Shown in pieces: positions 13,040-26,700 of a DNA stretch of 64,000 nucleotides. The notes beneath the pieces were generated by a model that saw only the letters and a program-made list of their open reading frames with translations, ran no database searches and had not been told where the DNA came from. The position numbers and the translations under genes are program-made. The DNA is from Bolinopsis microptera. Taxonomy: Eukaryota > Ctenophora > Tentaculata > Lobata > Bolinopsidae. Position 1 is the stretch's first letter, and every line of letters begins with the position of its first letter. The stretch covers positions 13,392,944-13,456,943 of the forward strand of contig NC_087083.1 in the NCBI RefSeq assembly GCF_026151205.1. Reading direction: 5' to 3'.

Positions 13040-14165
13040 ACTGTAACACCTGGAAAGAAACACGAAGATTGAACAGCGAGACAGAGAATGGGCAGTGAGA
13101 CAGAAATTGAACAGTGAGACAGAGAATGAACACCGAGAAAGATTGAAAGGTAAGACAGGGAATTAACTCTAAAATAGAGAATGAACACTGATGCAGAGAT
13201 TGAACAATGAGACGGAGAATTAACGTCGAGACAGGAATGAACAGTGATTTAATAGTTAAACAGAGAATGATCACTGAGAAAGAGATTGAATAGTTAATCA
13301 GATAATGAACGTCGAGACAGATTGAATAGTGAGACGGAGAATGAACGTCGAGACAGAGAATGAACATTGAGACAGATTGAATAGTGAGACGGATAATGAA
13401 TGTCGAGACAGAGAATGAACGCTGAGACAAAGATTGAACAGTTAAACAAGAAAATGAACAGTGAGACAGAGATTGAATAGTTAAACAGATAATGAACATT
13501 GAGACAGATTGAATAGTGAGACGGAGAATGAACGTCGGGACAGAGAATGAACATTGAGACAGATTGAATAGTGAGACGGAAAATGAACGTCGAGACAGAG
13601 AATGAACATTGAAACAGATTGAATAGTGAGACGGATAATGAATGTCAAGACAGAGAATGAACGCTGAGACAAAGATAGAATAGTTAAACAAGAAAATGAA
13701 CAGTGAGACAGATATTGAACAGTTAAACAGATAATGAACGTTGCGACAGATGAATAGTGAGACGGAGAATGAACGTCGAGACAGAGAATGAACAGTGAGA
13801 CAGATATTGAATAGTGAGACAGAGAATTAACGTCGAGACAGGAATGAACAGTGATTTAATAGTTAAACAACGAATGATCACTGAGAAAGAGATTGAATAG
13901 TTCAACAGATAATACACGTTGAGACGGATTGAATAGTGAGACGGAGAATGAACGTCGAGACAGAGAATGAACATTGAGGACAGATTGAATAGTGAGACGT
14001 AGACGGATAATGAATGTCGAGACAGAGAATTAACGCTGAGACAAAGATTGAATAGTTAAACAAGAAAATGAACACTGAGACAGAGATTGAATAGTTAAAC
14101 AGAGAATGAACGTTGAGACAGATTGAATAGTGGGAGGAGACAGATCGAATAGTTAGACGGAGAAT
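13040..14165. repeat. Minisatellite of 17-19 bp subunits with higher-order period near 55 bp
   Basis: Subunits such as GAGACAGAGAATGAACATT, GAGACAGATTGAATAGT and GAGACGGAGAATGAACGTC alternate through about 1.1 kb. The lack of stops on the minus strand gives a 217-residue Ser/Phe/Leu-rich frame that is not a gene. Confidence 0.85.
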
Positions 14166-14282
14166 ATCATATTATGGTTAGTTTAATATCTAATATCTAA
14201 AATGCTGCACGGCTTTTAAAGTAATATATTATCAAATATAATCGTATTTAATATAATCGTATCAAATATAATCGTATCTATA

Positions 14283-17200
14283 TTAGTTTCTTTTGTAAAT
14301 ATAGGATGCCACATCATTGGCGGTATCTGACAGTTTCTTTAAACATAATGCACGGACATCATCGTCCATCACGTCAAACTCGGGATCATTAATGAAGGAA
14401 GTTATTCTGTTTGAAAGCTCCCGCCAATCTCCTTTATAGTCTATGTCCCGTTTCTTCTTTCTTTTATCCCCATTTTCTCCAACCTCATCATCTTCTACTT
14501 CTTCATCCTCATCTTCTGATGCTGGATAATCGCAGCATTTGTTTACATCTGCATCAGCTGGCCATATCCCAATATCACTTCCTGCAAAAATAATATCGGA
14601 TTTTATATTTTGATTATTATAAGAATTGGAAGCAAAGCAATATTAGGGAAAACCTGGCAAACCCTGCGGAGATGTGATTTATGACTCTGATGGCAGAGAG
14701 TGATAACCCACTTTAACAGACAAAATTATCTTTGTCTTTCCAACCCTGATAACAACCAGGGTCCACACGGATACCTCGCCTCGGAGGTCGAAGTAATACC
14801 CTGCCTTTGATATTGATAATAATATTTACTGTTGGAAACTTCATATTTTCTCTACTAGCAGGCTCCACACCTCCTACATCGACGCGGACGCACGGCCATA
14901 GCACATGAACGAGTTTATAAACCTCAATTTTGTCTTGTCTATTCAAATTGGATTGTAAACATGTATACAGATCAATTTAACAGACCTTTATCTTTTACGA
15001 AGAACGGTATGTTTCTGTAATCTTCAGGTAGGTCCTCCCATTTCATTAAACCATCATCGATAACTTGAAAAATATGTCTGCAGGGGAAGTGGGTCCTGCT
15101 GAAGTTTCTGCAGGTGCAAGTTGGTCCTCTGATGTTCAGTTGGTGTGGCTCAGACCGGTGAGAGGATTTCACATGGAATACTCCATCAACGACCTTGCAC
15201 ACTTTGCTTGACCGTTTACCTTCTAAAATTACTGGCTGTTATTCAAAAAATCAAACCAAGAGAGAACACATAATATTTTGTCGCTTCATAATTCAAATTA
15301 TTACAAAAAAATACTCGATTCTCCAGAAATTTGCCTTACACATATAATGTAGAAATATAGCACCAAGTTAGTGTCGTCGTTTTAACTTTTTAAGCGGGTT
15401 TGAAACTTTTAACTCACCCTTATCGTATTTCAGTCGAAGTTTTCTCTCCTTTTTCCACCAATCCCAGAGAAGTTTTGGTGCCTCCACCATGTAACTGGGT
15501 ACATTACTCGTCGGCTCTTTCATTTTCTCCTCGTTGGAGAAGTTCTCCACTTTATATGATTCTTTTTTCTTCCTCAGAAAGTCTCGCAGAAGTAGCTGAA
15601 GAAGTAAAGTATTAAAGAAAGAACTGAAATTACCCAGAAGAGCTACAAGATCACCAAGAAGGACTCTACTTCAGAGAGATGGTTCATTATCTAGGTCTAG
15701 GTACTCCCCGAATACGCATGTATCATTGTGTTCTGGCCTCGGGGATGATTATAGAGGAGAAAACGGCAAACCCAAAGAGGTTTTGCACTACATTTTAACA
15801 AAACAAACATCAGATTTATGATGTAGGTGATTCGTGGTATTTGACAACGCAGCGAGGTTGAAGTGCTAACCACAGTCCACAACTATTTATCGTTACAATG
15901 TCTGATAGACAAAAATCTGTCAAACAAGCATGTTAGTATTAGGCCATCAATATCTAGTCAGACAACTTCGATCAAACGAAGAAGAACGAGATAATAGGAA
16001 AGGGGGACATTGCGCCCGTATTACGTGTTCAGCCAAACAATTCCAGTCGTAAGCTTGTATTGGAAAAATATCTAAACTTCAAAATTGTTAATCAGTTCAG
16101 ACCTTAAAAATATACATACATAAAAACCAATCCAATCAATTTCAATTTATTTGAACCAATTCAATAAAATATCATGTTCAGCTGAAAAGGTAGAGGCACC
16201 ATAAGTATAACCCACCGTTATCATTTCTGGCACTGGGATGACTTTTCCTCTTTTCCCCTCGCTGCTATATTTGAACACCTTGTTCATAATCTCAACACCG
16301 TTGTTCGTGTTGCTTTTATCTATCCTTTTTGTTCGATAGCGCAATGCCCATCTCTTTGAAATTGATTATTTAAATTGCATAAAATTTATTGAAGATGTAT
16401 AAGTTCTTCCTTAAAACCTAAGCTATTGTTAAAGAGTGAAGGACTACTGCCACAATCTCTGGTAACTGGTTTATTTTGACAGCAAATCAGAACTGTTCCA
16501 GGAGAGTAAACTTACTTCTATTATAGGATCGTAGGTTGACATGTAATACCGCTTGACTTGTGGTGATGCTTTTTTCTTCAGCTCATCGACCTTTCTTTGT
16601 ATTTATAACCAATCTTTGGCATACAGGATATCTCGAAGTAGGTCGAGATCTGCTTCTCGCTGATTAGGGTGAACGTTGTTGTCACTCTTATAAATCCACT
16701 TTCTCCAAGCCTAAAATTAACGACGTAAGATATGGGGATTGGGGGAATTAGGTTAATAATAGAAGATAATTGTGTATATTATATTTTTAACTGCCGCAGT
16801 TAAAAAGGGTAGAAGTAATTACCCGTTGATTCAAAACCCGCATTATGTGAGCAATTCTATTCGGAGTGTCCCGCGTATCCAATAGTATCTTAAACAATAA
16901 TCTCATAATCAGTTCATTCTCGTGGATAATTAAGTCATTATTAGGCACCACATTCCAAGATCTTAAGGTCCGAACACCGGCTATTACACCTCATCACTCC
17001 CGTCTTGAACCGCTTTCCATTTTTTATCGGTTTAGAAATTAACCCTTTTTAACTCCACACCACACGTCCTGTCTATTATATTTGAAAACACGCATAACAT
17101 TGTCGTATGAAAGTATGAACTCTCTCTGCAGTTCAAACATACCCCAAACAGTGCTCCCTCCCCTAATAAGATTAAAGTATAACATGACATAGAGCCCCAC

Positions 17201-20200
17201 GAAAACCTCACCGAACCTCCACGCGGTGTGGGGTGGGTGGCACGAACGGGAGGTGCATGGGTGTTTCTAACCTATGCAAAGGAAGGGATTAGCAATCTCT
17301 ACAACCAAGGAAAGGCTCTAATAGCCTCTATTAACCTTAGAACCGCAACATAACCGCTTTTCCCACAGGGAAATAACACCTTCCGCAGGAAACTAACACA
17401 CTCACAGGCTCCCACATCTCGTTTAACCCCAGGATTTGACACGCTCACAGGCTTCCACGTTCGTGAACCCTAGGATTTCGTTTTGGATCAGACTTAAAAC
17501 AAGGATAGAGGAGCGGTCTACAGTCTACACGCTCACAGGCTACCATGTCTCGTGTAACCCCAGAATTTGACACGCTCACAGGCAACCACGTCTCGTGTAA
17601 CCCTAGGACTCTAACACTGAACAGACTCTAACACGTTCACAGGCTACCACGTCTCGTGTAACCCCTAGGATTTAACACGTTCACAACCTACCACGTCTCT
17701 TGTAACCCCAGGATTGAACACGCTCACAGGCTACCACGTCTCGTGTAAACCTATGACTCTAACTCTTAACAGACTCTAACACGCTCACATGCTACCATGT
17801 CTCGTGTAACCCTAGGACTCCAACTCTTAATAGACTCTAACACGCTCACAGGCTACCATGTCTCGTGTAACCCTAGGACTCTTAACACTTAACAGACTCT
17901 AACACGTTCATAGGCTACCACGTCAAAAGAAGAACATGACAGCGAATCTTACCGCGTTAACCCAATAATGGTTATTACTTATGCAGCTACATATGCAGTT
18001 ATCGGATAGAGAGCGAGCCCCGTAATTCTTACCGTTTTCTTGATTAAGCCGCTCGGAAATTACACACGCAAGCACACCCAGAAAACACACATTCTGAGAT
18101 TATTGTTTAAGTTATCATAATAAGCAAACAGGGACTGGCAAATTAAATAACTAGTAGCAGTGTAGTGAATTTTACCTGGAGTAAATGGAAAGTACAAATG
18201 AGACACTTTACTCCTCCATAGTTTTCACCTGCAACGACACAGTGAAATGAATAACGCTAGTCGTGATAATGCTAATTTAACCAGACATATAAATATAAAA
18301 TGGCTATGTAAAAAAAGATTCTTAGTTGTGTCAGGGCTGAAGAGTACCTCACAGTAAATTGAATTGATGACCCCTGAATACTATCAGACTTAACCCAATT
18401 TATCAATTGTGAGATTTCGTATTTCAACTCACTCGAGTTTGCTGGGAAAACACTCAAAAAAGCATCGAATTCTGCTCCGCAATTGTCGCACATCGCGAAT
18501 CGCGGTGACCAATTTGGGTTGGCATCTTTCAGCATTTGCAAGTACTCTGCTATGTTAGAACCTTCCTCTTTACTGGAGAGCCACACAGCCACTGGCTGAA
18601 ATGTTCACGATTACATTCTTATTGTGATTTCATTCACTCGCTGAATCGAACGAATAGACTTATAATAACGGAGTTATAAATAAAATTGATAACATTTTTG
18701 TTAATACCTGAAAGCCGCAGTTGGTTCTGACAGCCAAAATAAACAGCGAGATATCTGCTAAGTCACACACATTATGTGTTGCATCTAAATAAACCGTCAT
18801 ACTGCCATACACGGACAGTAAGTGCTTCATAAATGCTGAAATAGCATTAAGTTTACCGAAAAAAAATAGCAATTGCAAGATTTAAAAGAATCAGAAGAAT
18901 AAAAACACCAAATTGTTGTTTAATGGTCAGTGAACGATATTTAGCACAAAGTACTCACCACTTTGATACAGAAATCCAAATTCACGATTCTCCTCTGTCG
19001 GGTACCGAACAAAGATTAGGCTGTCTTTGTTTTCCCTTTCTTTTTCAACAATTTCTTCTAAACGTTTCATATCTCCTTCCAGTCCAGCTGACAGATTTAC
19101 GCATAATTAATTTTCAAAATTGCATTAAATTCATTTTAGAGAAATGAATGCCATATCACATTTCTTGCTTGTAACACTTTTAGCAATTAGAGCATCAAGA
19201 CAAGCAGTACATACAGACTTTTTCTACTTAAATTTTAAGTATCAAGAAAAAAACTACATGACTATTTCAATGTTTAATATAATTCTACCGGATCCGAGAC
19301 ACTACGGCGTGAAACCGCCGTACAAAACAGAACTGTACGGCACGGAGGGTACCGCAACAATTGACCCCCAACAATCGACCCCGACAATTGCCCCCCACCC
19401 TCGGGGGTCAATTGTCGGGGGTCAACTGTCGCCCACCCGGCACGGAGATGTAATTAAACAGAACTTACGTTTCCTGTGTTGAATCTTTCGTCTTTTGTTG
19501 GCAACAGTTTGCACATCAAAGGAGGAGATAACCGAACTTGTTGCTCCTAACTGAGCCTGGTAATTCATCTGCGCAGTCAGGGTCGAGTCTCCTACTACTC
19601 CGATGCTGGTTATTTTTGTAAGGAATTCCGTGTCCTCTGCAATTTTGAAATTTAAGGACAACTCTTTTATAAATCATAGTAACAACAATTGCAGTAAAAT
19701 AATTATCAATTCATTTAATAATAGATATGCTATCAATAAAAAGAAGGGGTAAGTTAAACAGATTGTTGTGATAGTAAGCCTAAGGATGCACAAACAATTG
19801 GAGGCCGGAGGGTTGAAGTTATGGACGTAGGAAGGAGGTAGAAAGAGGTATATAGTATAATAGTGTTTATGACAGAACAAACCAGATGATATAGCGTTCC
19901 GTTGTGGAACAATTTTGTGGTTGTGGTTTCTGCATGTTTGATAAACCACAGTGTGAAGCTCAAATTCGGATGTGTCTTCAGCACTTTCCCTCACTGCTGC
20001 TATTGCATCCGCTCTCTGCGCCCTGGTAGCTCCTTTAGGAACCTGGTAAAGTGTTATTACTATTACAATTATTGTAAGTTACGTAGAAATGACTATGGGC
20101 ATGTCTGCGTTCCATTCTCTCGAAATTTGTACATTTCTTTGGTTTAAATTTAAAATTAAAATTGGTCTACTATTATAATCATATAATACGTCTTGTAGTG

Positions 20201-22391
20201 TCTTATCTTATCTTATCTTATCTTATGAGGATTCGTTGCGACGCAACAAGGCTATCGAATGAGTCGACCACCTTTGTTATTTTACTTCGGCATTACCTGC
20301 ATTACAATGTAAACCAGCACTTTCAAGGAAGAGCTTTACAAGAAGCCGAAGGATCGTTCCTAAGGCCAGCGACGGTTAAGGCACTATGCCACACTTTCTT
20401 CGCCCGAGGCTTCGCTGTGTTGATCAAGCACAGCTCCTCATTTAACCCTCACACCCGATTTCTCGAGAATTCGGCTGAGTGAACCGTGGGGCTACATAGA
20501 CCACTCGGGATCCTTAGCAGAGCGTCAACGACGCTCACCCCACGACTAGGCAGGCAGTGGGATTCGAACTCGCAATCTCACGATTACAAATCCGATGATC
20601 AACCAACTACGCTACCTGGCCGTCTTCGTCCACTATTGGATTTAAAATCGTTAATGTTAGCTTGACTACGTGTCATCCATTCTTGGTCCGATGTTGTTCA
20701 ATATTATTGTCTAGTTATTGACTATTGATTACATAAACGATCTTGCAAATGTAAGAGATACATCCCAATATATGTTTTTTTTTGCAGATGGCAGACACGT
20801 AAAAAAGGAGGAATCCACAGTATTTTGAAATCAAACTCATTACCTTGATAACGATTAACGATTATAGCCTCTCTCACATTCAAGGTAACGATTATTAGGA
20901 TTCAGAACGAAATAAATAAAATCCTTCCCTTTAAAGTTACAGGATAAGTTCATTAATTCGTTTAGGAACAACGATATTTATTATTTACTCGATAAACAAA
21001 AACTTGCCGCTGAAAAGAACGTCGTTTTCTACAGCTCGTAACAGAATTACAAAGAAACTATACCATCTGTTCGAGTTAAGTCCAAACAACATTGCCATCA
21101 AATAAAATGAACTGCGATAAAGCATCTTTTAGTCAGTCACTTTATTATCAAACATGTCAATCTTACAAATGTCAACAATCCTAAAATAATTTAGAACCTA
21201 AACGTGATCCTTTGTAAGATTATATGTCCCAAAAGTCAAATTGACTTGTACTCAAGTATAAAGTCGAACAATTTACTCCAATAACCACGGTTACTAGCAA
21301 GTTCTCTCAAATGAAGAATATCATCATACGACTCCAGCAAGATGAAACGCTTCCAGAGGTCAACCTTCAGGAGGTGTAGGAGGTTACGTCTGTGAGCCCC
21401 GAGTCTACCAACTTCACTACACATCTCGACAGCAAAGCACAGCGCAGTTGAGTCAGTCACTGCCATTTTTTAATTTTCACTGCCACGCTTAAACTAATCT
21501 ACACAAATATTTACTCAATTACGTGCGCAGTGCGTGCTAATAAAATTCTTGGAATTCTACCGCCTTGATACTAATATAAACTGCAAATTTATTATTATTA
21601 TTGAAGACGTTACAGGAGGAATTAAATTTTAATTAATGCAGTTTTTTTGTTTGTTTGAGGAGCCCTCACTCTCCTCATGTCAAACAATGGCGTTTCTCTT
21701 GTCGCTTTTGATATTTTCGATATATTATGATTAAAATGATATAAATTGATTTGTATACTCTCGATACTCCCCATCGCGGGTTTATTAATATTACTTCTAC
21801 TACTAAATAAGATAAAATAGCACGTATCTAACAAATAAGTGTGTTGTTTTTACAGATCAGTAAAGAAATTATTACCCGGTTATTTGTATAAACTCTGTAT
21901 TCATACAGTCGTATCTCTGCCTCACACTTCGTACCTTTGATGGTTAGCTTTCTAATCCGCTGCTTTCCCTTATCCTGAAATAAAATGTTTTATGAGATCG
22001 GACTACTTAAAGTTCAGAACAGCGCCGTAACTTCTAAGCTTAGTAATAATAATAAATTGAAGTTAAAGAACACCACTATTAAGATATAATACTTTAAATA
22101 TTAAGCAGTGTTTCAATTAGTCATCCCAGAAAATTTCATGATAAAATATAGGACTGCCGACTGGTAACATGAGAAAAGAATTAACAAAAGAAAGATTTTA
22201 AAAATTAACTTATAACCAACATTTATAGGTTTCTTTTTGTTTGAGACACCATGGGGGCACCTCAGAAAGCACTGTCTGCTTTTAACAAAGGGAGCTGCAT
22301 AGAGTCCACTAGTATTTAATATTAGCCTATTGAGTATGTGGTACATGGTATGCAAATCGGCGAGATGCGAAGGATTGACATCGTGAATCAA
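14283..22391 (-). CDS. MULE-transposase-like / SWIM zinc-finger protein, 14 exons, with one in-frame stop
   Basis: Exons: 22391-22221, 21974-21935, 20032-19883, 19636-19469, 19087-18959, 18835-18708, 18595-18433, 18228-18176, 16888-16823, 16710-16516, 16353-16216, 15595-15418, 15222-14986, 14581-14283. All phases agree, giving 704 residues if the stop is ignored. N-terminal part has CPHG and HNH spacing as in FLYWCH/FAR1-type DNA-binding regions. Exons 6-8 hold the MULE core (LDATHN; FAMCDNCGAEFDAF; CTFHLLQ). Exon 13 has a SWIM finger (C-T-C-x8-C-x-H: CTCRNFSRTHFPCRH). The C-terminus is acidic. Such proteins descend from Mutator-like transposases; many are host genes. Exon 10 has TAA at 16603-16605 between conserved blocks, one C-to-T step from CAA, so this copy is probably disabled or polymorphic. 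Exon 1 start and its weak donor are the least sure parts. Confidence 0.75.
17390..17935. repeat. Minisatellite of about 60 bp in SWIM-gene intron 8
   Basis: Units contain ACACGCTCACAGGCTACCA, CGTCTCGTGTAACCCTAGGA and AACAGACTCTA blocks, repeated about nine times with partial deletions. Lies between exons 8 and 9 of the SWIM-type gene. Confidence 0.8.
19340..19440. repeat. GC-rich hairpin of GACAATTGACCCC units
   Basis: Forward units of CAATTGACCCC/GACAATTG at 19357-19398 face reverse units GGGGTCAATTGTCG at 19400-19430. The block could fold into a long stem in SWIM-gene intron 4, just after the donor at 19468. CG-rich ends (CGGCACGGAGGG / CCGGCACGGAG) flank it. Possibly a small foldback element. 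Confidence 0.5.
20201..20622 (-). mobile_element. tRNA-derived SINE
   Basis: On the minus strand the 5' end is tRNA-like: box A at TAGCGTAGTTGG and box B GAGTTCGAATCC with the right spacing. The acceptor and T stems pair poorly, so it is not a working tRNA gene. About 340 bp of unique body follows and the element ends in a short (GATAA)n-type tail at 20201-20226. It lies in intron 2 of the SWIM-type gene. Confidence 0.7.
21236..21466 (-). CDS. Small hypothetical protein (76 residues) in SWIM-gene intron 2
   Basis: An open frame with an AAAAATGGCA start context and a Leu-rich, evenly charged composition (EMCSEVGRLG near the start, KLFDFILEYKSI at the end). No family recognised. It could be a single-exon gene, a lost exon, or chance; no splice partner was found. 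Confidence 0.3.
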   Translation of the reverse strand: MAVTDSTALCFAVEMCSEVGRLGAHRRNLLHLLKVDLWKRFILLESYDDILHLRELASNRGYWSKLFDFILEYKSI

Positions 22392-22839
22392 CGCTCATGT
22401 GTACTGTCATAAATTAAATTAAATTGACCATGTTAACGGATGATACTCGTAAAATATTTGTTTCAAATATTTTCCAGACCATATTTAATAGTGGTCAATT
22501 ATGTTCATAAACGAATAAAGATTCGGTGGAATAACAGGCTGAGCGCCGCCCAGTAAATTTCATACGCATTAAAAATGTAATGTGCTCGGTAGAGATATAA
22601 AATGCGCCTTAAAAATACTGCTTTAGAATCAAATTCAATCAAAAGAAAGTATTTTTCAAATAAAGCTCAGTTTAAGCTTGTTGTTGAAAGCATCATTGTC
22701 TGATCTTCAAATTGAACTATTACAATGTCTTTACTTTGGAATCACTCCGGACCTGAACCTGAATTGTGAATATTACAGCAATTATTTGTTGATGAATTTT
22801 GCCGTAGTAACTAAAGAATTAATAGGACTTTTAAACATG

Positions 22840-23515
22840 GTCAACTAGGACAGAGTGGATAATTTGGAAGACCTTCATTGGCTGCCTGTTAAAGTTATAA
22901 TATTCAGAGGTACAAGTTATTGCTTCTTGTTTATAAATTTATGAAGGCGCAGTTTACATCCCCACAGAAAGCACACCAATTAGACACACAACTTCTTTTA
23001 AATTTCATGAATCGAGATCAAACCGTTTGCAATTCGTTTTCTTGAAATTGTTGTTTTCTTGAATGTATTAAGAATCAACATCTAATTATATATGTTTGTA
23101 TATAAATGACTAGGAATACTTTTGAAAGAGAATAACAAGCTCATAAACGATAGTGTCTTACTTCGTTAAAATATCGTGAGTAGCCTCATGAACGATTGTA
23201 CGATTTCCAGTTCAATTTTGGTCGAGACACATCAACTTTTGGGAGAATGGAAAAAGCTGTGGCAAATCAGGGTTTGCGGTGAATTCGGATTTGCGGTAAA
23301 TCCGGATTTGCGGTAAACCGGGGCATGGTAAATCGAGTTTTACTGTATAATCATCTTATCTATTTGACTGAATAGAACCAAGGGTGCTTAGAGAAAAAAA
23401 TCGTTTCAGAACATAGGCCCTCAATTATGGAATAAGCTGCCTTTAGAAATTAAGAGTTGCACGTCATTGAACTCTTTTAAAGTAAATCGGAAAATGTTTC
23501 TTTTTTAACAAGCTT
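22840..23515 (+). mobile_element. Decayed non-LTR retrotransposon ORF2 fragment
   Basis: Two conserved C-terminal blocks survive: LHWLPVK followed in another frame by KLLLLVYKFMKA (22870-22950), and LWNKLPLEIKSCTSLNSFK before a stop near 23508. This is the classic CR1/L2-type tail, with frameshifts. A pogo-like repeat (23255-23345) sits between the two blocks. Confidence 0.65.
23255..23345. mobile_element. Pogo/Tigger-like MITE fragment
   Basis: Repeats of TTTGCGGTAAATC and an end GGTAAATCGAGTTTTACTG followed by TA, matching the ends of the better copy at 55962-56131. Only the right end is clear. It interrupts the decayed non-LTR fragment. Confidence 0.45.
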
Positions 23516-23749
23516 GTGATATCAACTCCAAACAAATTTCTTAAGCTGCAGCCTCCTTTGAGCTTGCTGCTTTGAATTGTGAAACTTAGTGAAATTGCAT
23601 TGATTGGCCAAGTAGAAGTGTGGTTCCTTGGCCTTCCCCTACCCAATTAAGGGAGGCCAATGTAAGCCAAAATAGTTCTGATGGTTGATACTTTAAACTT
23701 CATTATGATTAGGAAAATGGCTTAACTTCAATTAAAAAGCTTGTGGGAA

Positions 23750-26700
23750 ATGACTCTCCGACTAGTTCATAAACTCAAGAGAAGCTGTACAAGGTTTGCT
23801 AGTTCTAGCATTTCACACACGGATGAAAGAGCCAAATTCACAGGTCAGTTTTACTCAAAACAGTTATATATAACTACTAGTATTATGTACTGCTAGCGTT
23901 ATATTACTTACTGCTAATAATTATTGTTTATTTGGTCTTGATTTATTTGATTCTTTATTCACATTAAACTCTTACGTGTTCTGGGTGAATTTTTTCTATC
24001 TGAATCATGTCTCAGAAAATATTTTGTATTGATTGCTGATGAAGAGTAATTCCTTAATAGTTTTCAATCAGGGTCAAAGAAGACAAACTTCACACATGAA
24101 CTTAAGTATCTAAATCCTCTTGAGCAGCCTGCTTTTCCTACATTTCGTGTTCTTGACAATCATGGGAATATCAAGACAGATGATGTAAGTTAGTTAGTTT
24201 TTGGAATGATAAATATTCAATATCCATGTTGCTTCTGCATCTGATGCATGGCAAAAGCTACAAGGGAATTGAGGGGTTATATCTTATGAGGTATTGGATT
24301 GTTAATTCCGAATGAATAAAGTGAGATACCACTACTTGATACTTTTATCTGAAAATATTGGCCAAGGTCTGATTAGAATCAGTAATATAGCACAGCTGAT
24401 TGTATCTTTGTAATAACTCAATATTCCAGGCACCAAAATTATCAGACGAGGAGCTTGTCAAGATTTACAGGAGCATGGCTCTTCTCAGCAAAATGGATAA
24501 GATATTGCTCCAGTCACAACGTCAAGGCCGAGTATCATTCTACATGACTTGCTCAGGGGAAGAAGCTGCGGTTGTAGGTATGTACAGTTACTTGAAGTAT
24601 TTTCATTTGTTTTTAAGAATACAGTTTAGTGATTGTTATTTATTTCACAATACACACAACCTTGTAACTTACCCTATATTGAAAATGATATTGGCTCATA
24701 TCGACTTTTAAGAAAATACAATCAGTAAGGATATGAATTATTTGCATTATTCTATTCTAAACGTGCATGTAGAGATCAAATCTGTTGTCTTGTATTGTAC
24801 AGGTAGTGCTGCAGCACTGCAAGATGTGGATACAGTGTTCACTCAATATCGAGAGGTTGGCGTTTTCTTGTGGAGAGGCTTCACTTTGCAAGATGTCATG
24901 CATCAGTGCTTTAGCACACATAAGGTATTTCAGCTGTCAGAACATTTACAGTGAACAGCTTCAATATTTACAGTAATTGCATGGAACAGAACATGATAAA
25001 CATAACAGGCTGAGTGCTGGCATATAATAATAATATAGATCCTAATTTATACTGAAATACTTGTCTTTACATTAAACTGGTAATTTACTATTTAGTTAAA
25101 CATTTTTTGATTGTTAATCGCATCAGGTTTAGCATATTTTGAATAAACTAATATCATCCAACTTCCTTGGCCTTAGCCTCTGCCCTCTTAGTCGAAGGTT
25201 CATTCGCTAACAGTGCGTTTTTATTGAGTAAGATGTCTGTAATTTGATCTTATAATATGTCCTTGAAAATACTCCCCATGGGAATTTACTGTGCTAAAAT
25301 GAACACTATCAGGTATCACATGATTAGACCTCTATTCCATTATGTATGAACTGATTTTCAATACAACTGCTGCTGATCAGAATTGAAACTGCAACTGGTC
25401 AGTTTCACTGTTTCCATGATTGTTTTCCGGATCTGAACCTACAGTAGTAACTGCAGTAGTAACAGTAATAACAGTAGTATAGTAACTACATATAACTAAC
25501 TTATATTCTACTTATTTTGCCATGTATTTTCGCACCTCTTTTTATTTTTATTTTCAATTTTATCAACATCGAAAGAAGATTCGTATTGTTTTTCAAATGC
25601 AAAACTTAAAACGAAAGACAGAAATTAATCAAGGGACTCGATTTCACCATAAGTGACCTTGATTTCACTTATAGCCACTCCCTTGTAGACCCCAGAGATT
25701 GTAGCCAAGGCCGTGGTTCCGTCGAAAAAAACTTCTTGATGGTGGCAGTGTAAGGGATGTCAGCTTTGTACTCGGTACCTTGGATCCAGCCAGTCATCTG
25801 GTACTGCCACATTAATGGTGATGCTGTCCGTGGAAGTTTCAGTGGTAGTATCACCAGTTTCAAAGGTGGATGTGGTCAAAGCGCTGATTCTGTTTTCTGT
25901 TCTATCTTAATGAGTGGAGATCCTGCTGTGATTTCAACTGCAATTCCAAGCTGAATAGCCTGGCTGAACGTAAAGGACTTCTCTTTTGCTACAGAGTAGG
26001 AGAGGGTTCTAGACATTGTCTGTGGCTCTTGAGATTCGTTTGTGATGATTGAAGGGCTCATCTTTACCGGTGCAGTTTGTTGTCTTTCCGCGTCCAAGTC
26101 GTAGTTCACACTGTACATGATGATCTTTGATATAGGTTTCTCGGCCCAATAAGAGAGGAACTCCTTGTTTAAGAAGTATGGAGAGGAGGGGAAATAGTTG
26201 TAGTTCGATACAGCTCCAAAGCCCCTCACGGACTGCTCGCTAGCAGAGGTTGCTCGAGGCTCCCAGATAGATACATGAGAGTTAGCCCCCATGGTCCCTC
26301 CAGACGTACCCCCAGTTGCTGGATGATCCGTATGTAGTGAAACTGCTCTTTACACAGCAGGGACAAAAGGATTTCGCGATTATTTTGGCCAAAAATTGCG
26401 ATACTGCGAATTTTAACAGACTATACATTAAACTATACATAAAATTTGTCGCAAATAATGGGAAAAATCGCGATTCCGTACATGCTGCGATTTCCTTTTG
26501 TCCCTGCCAACGTTTGAGCATTCTTGGTAGGGGGTGTACTAAGTACTTATGCTCTAAAATGATAACCGCTTATCAAATTGTGTTTTCCTTTTGTTGTATT
26601 GCTGTATTGATGTTTTTAATCTTGGTTTAGAATGTCACAATACTTTAGTGACCCTTTACTTTTAACGCGATTTCCTTTTGTCCCTGTTACACAGTACACG

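Noticed and set aside
13038-13691. 217-residue minus-strand frame rich in Ser, Leu, Phe
   Set aside because: Produced by the 17-19 bp minisatellite lacking stops in that frame; no start context or splice support.
20545-20622. Possible tRNA gene
   Set aside because: Box A and box B are good but the acceptor and T stems do not pair, and a SINE body follows.
21935-21974. Possibility that the 40-nt exon 2 of the SWIM-type gene is spurious
   Set aside because: Good acceptor (TTATTTCAG) and donor (GTACGA), and it keeps phase between exons 1 and 3, so it was retained.
24733-24976. Second overlapping frame across BCKDHA exon 4
   Set aside because: Alternative frame of a well-supported exon.
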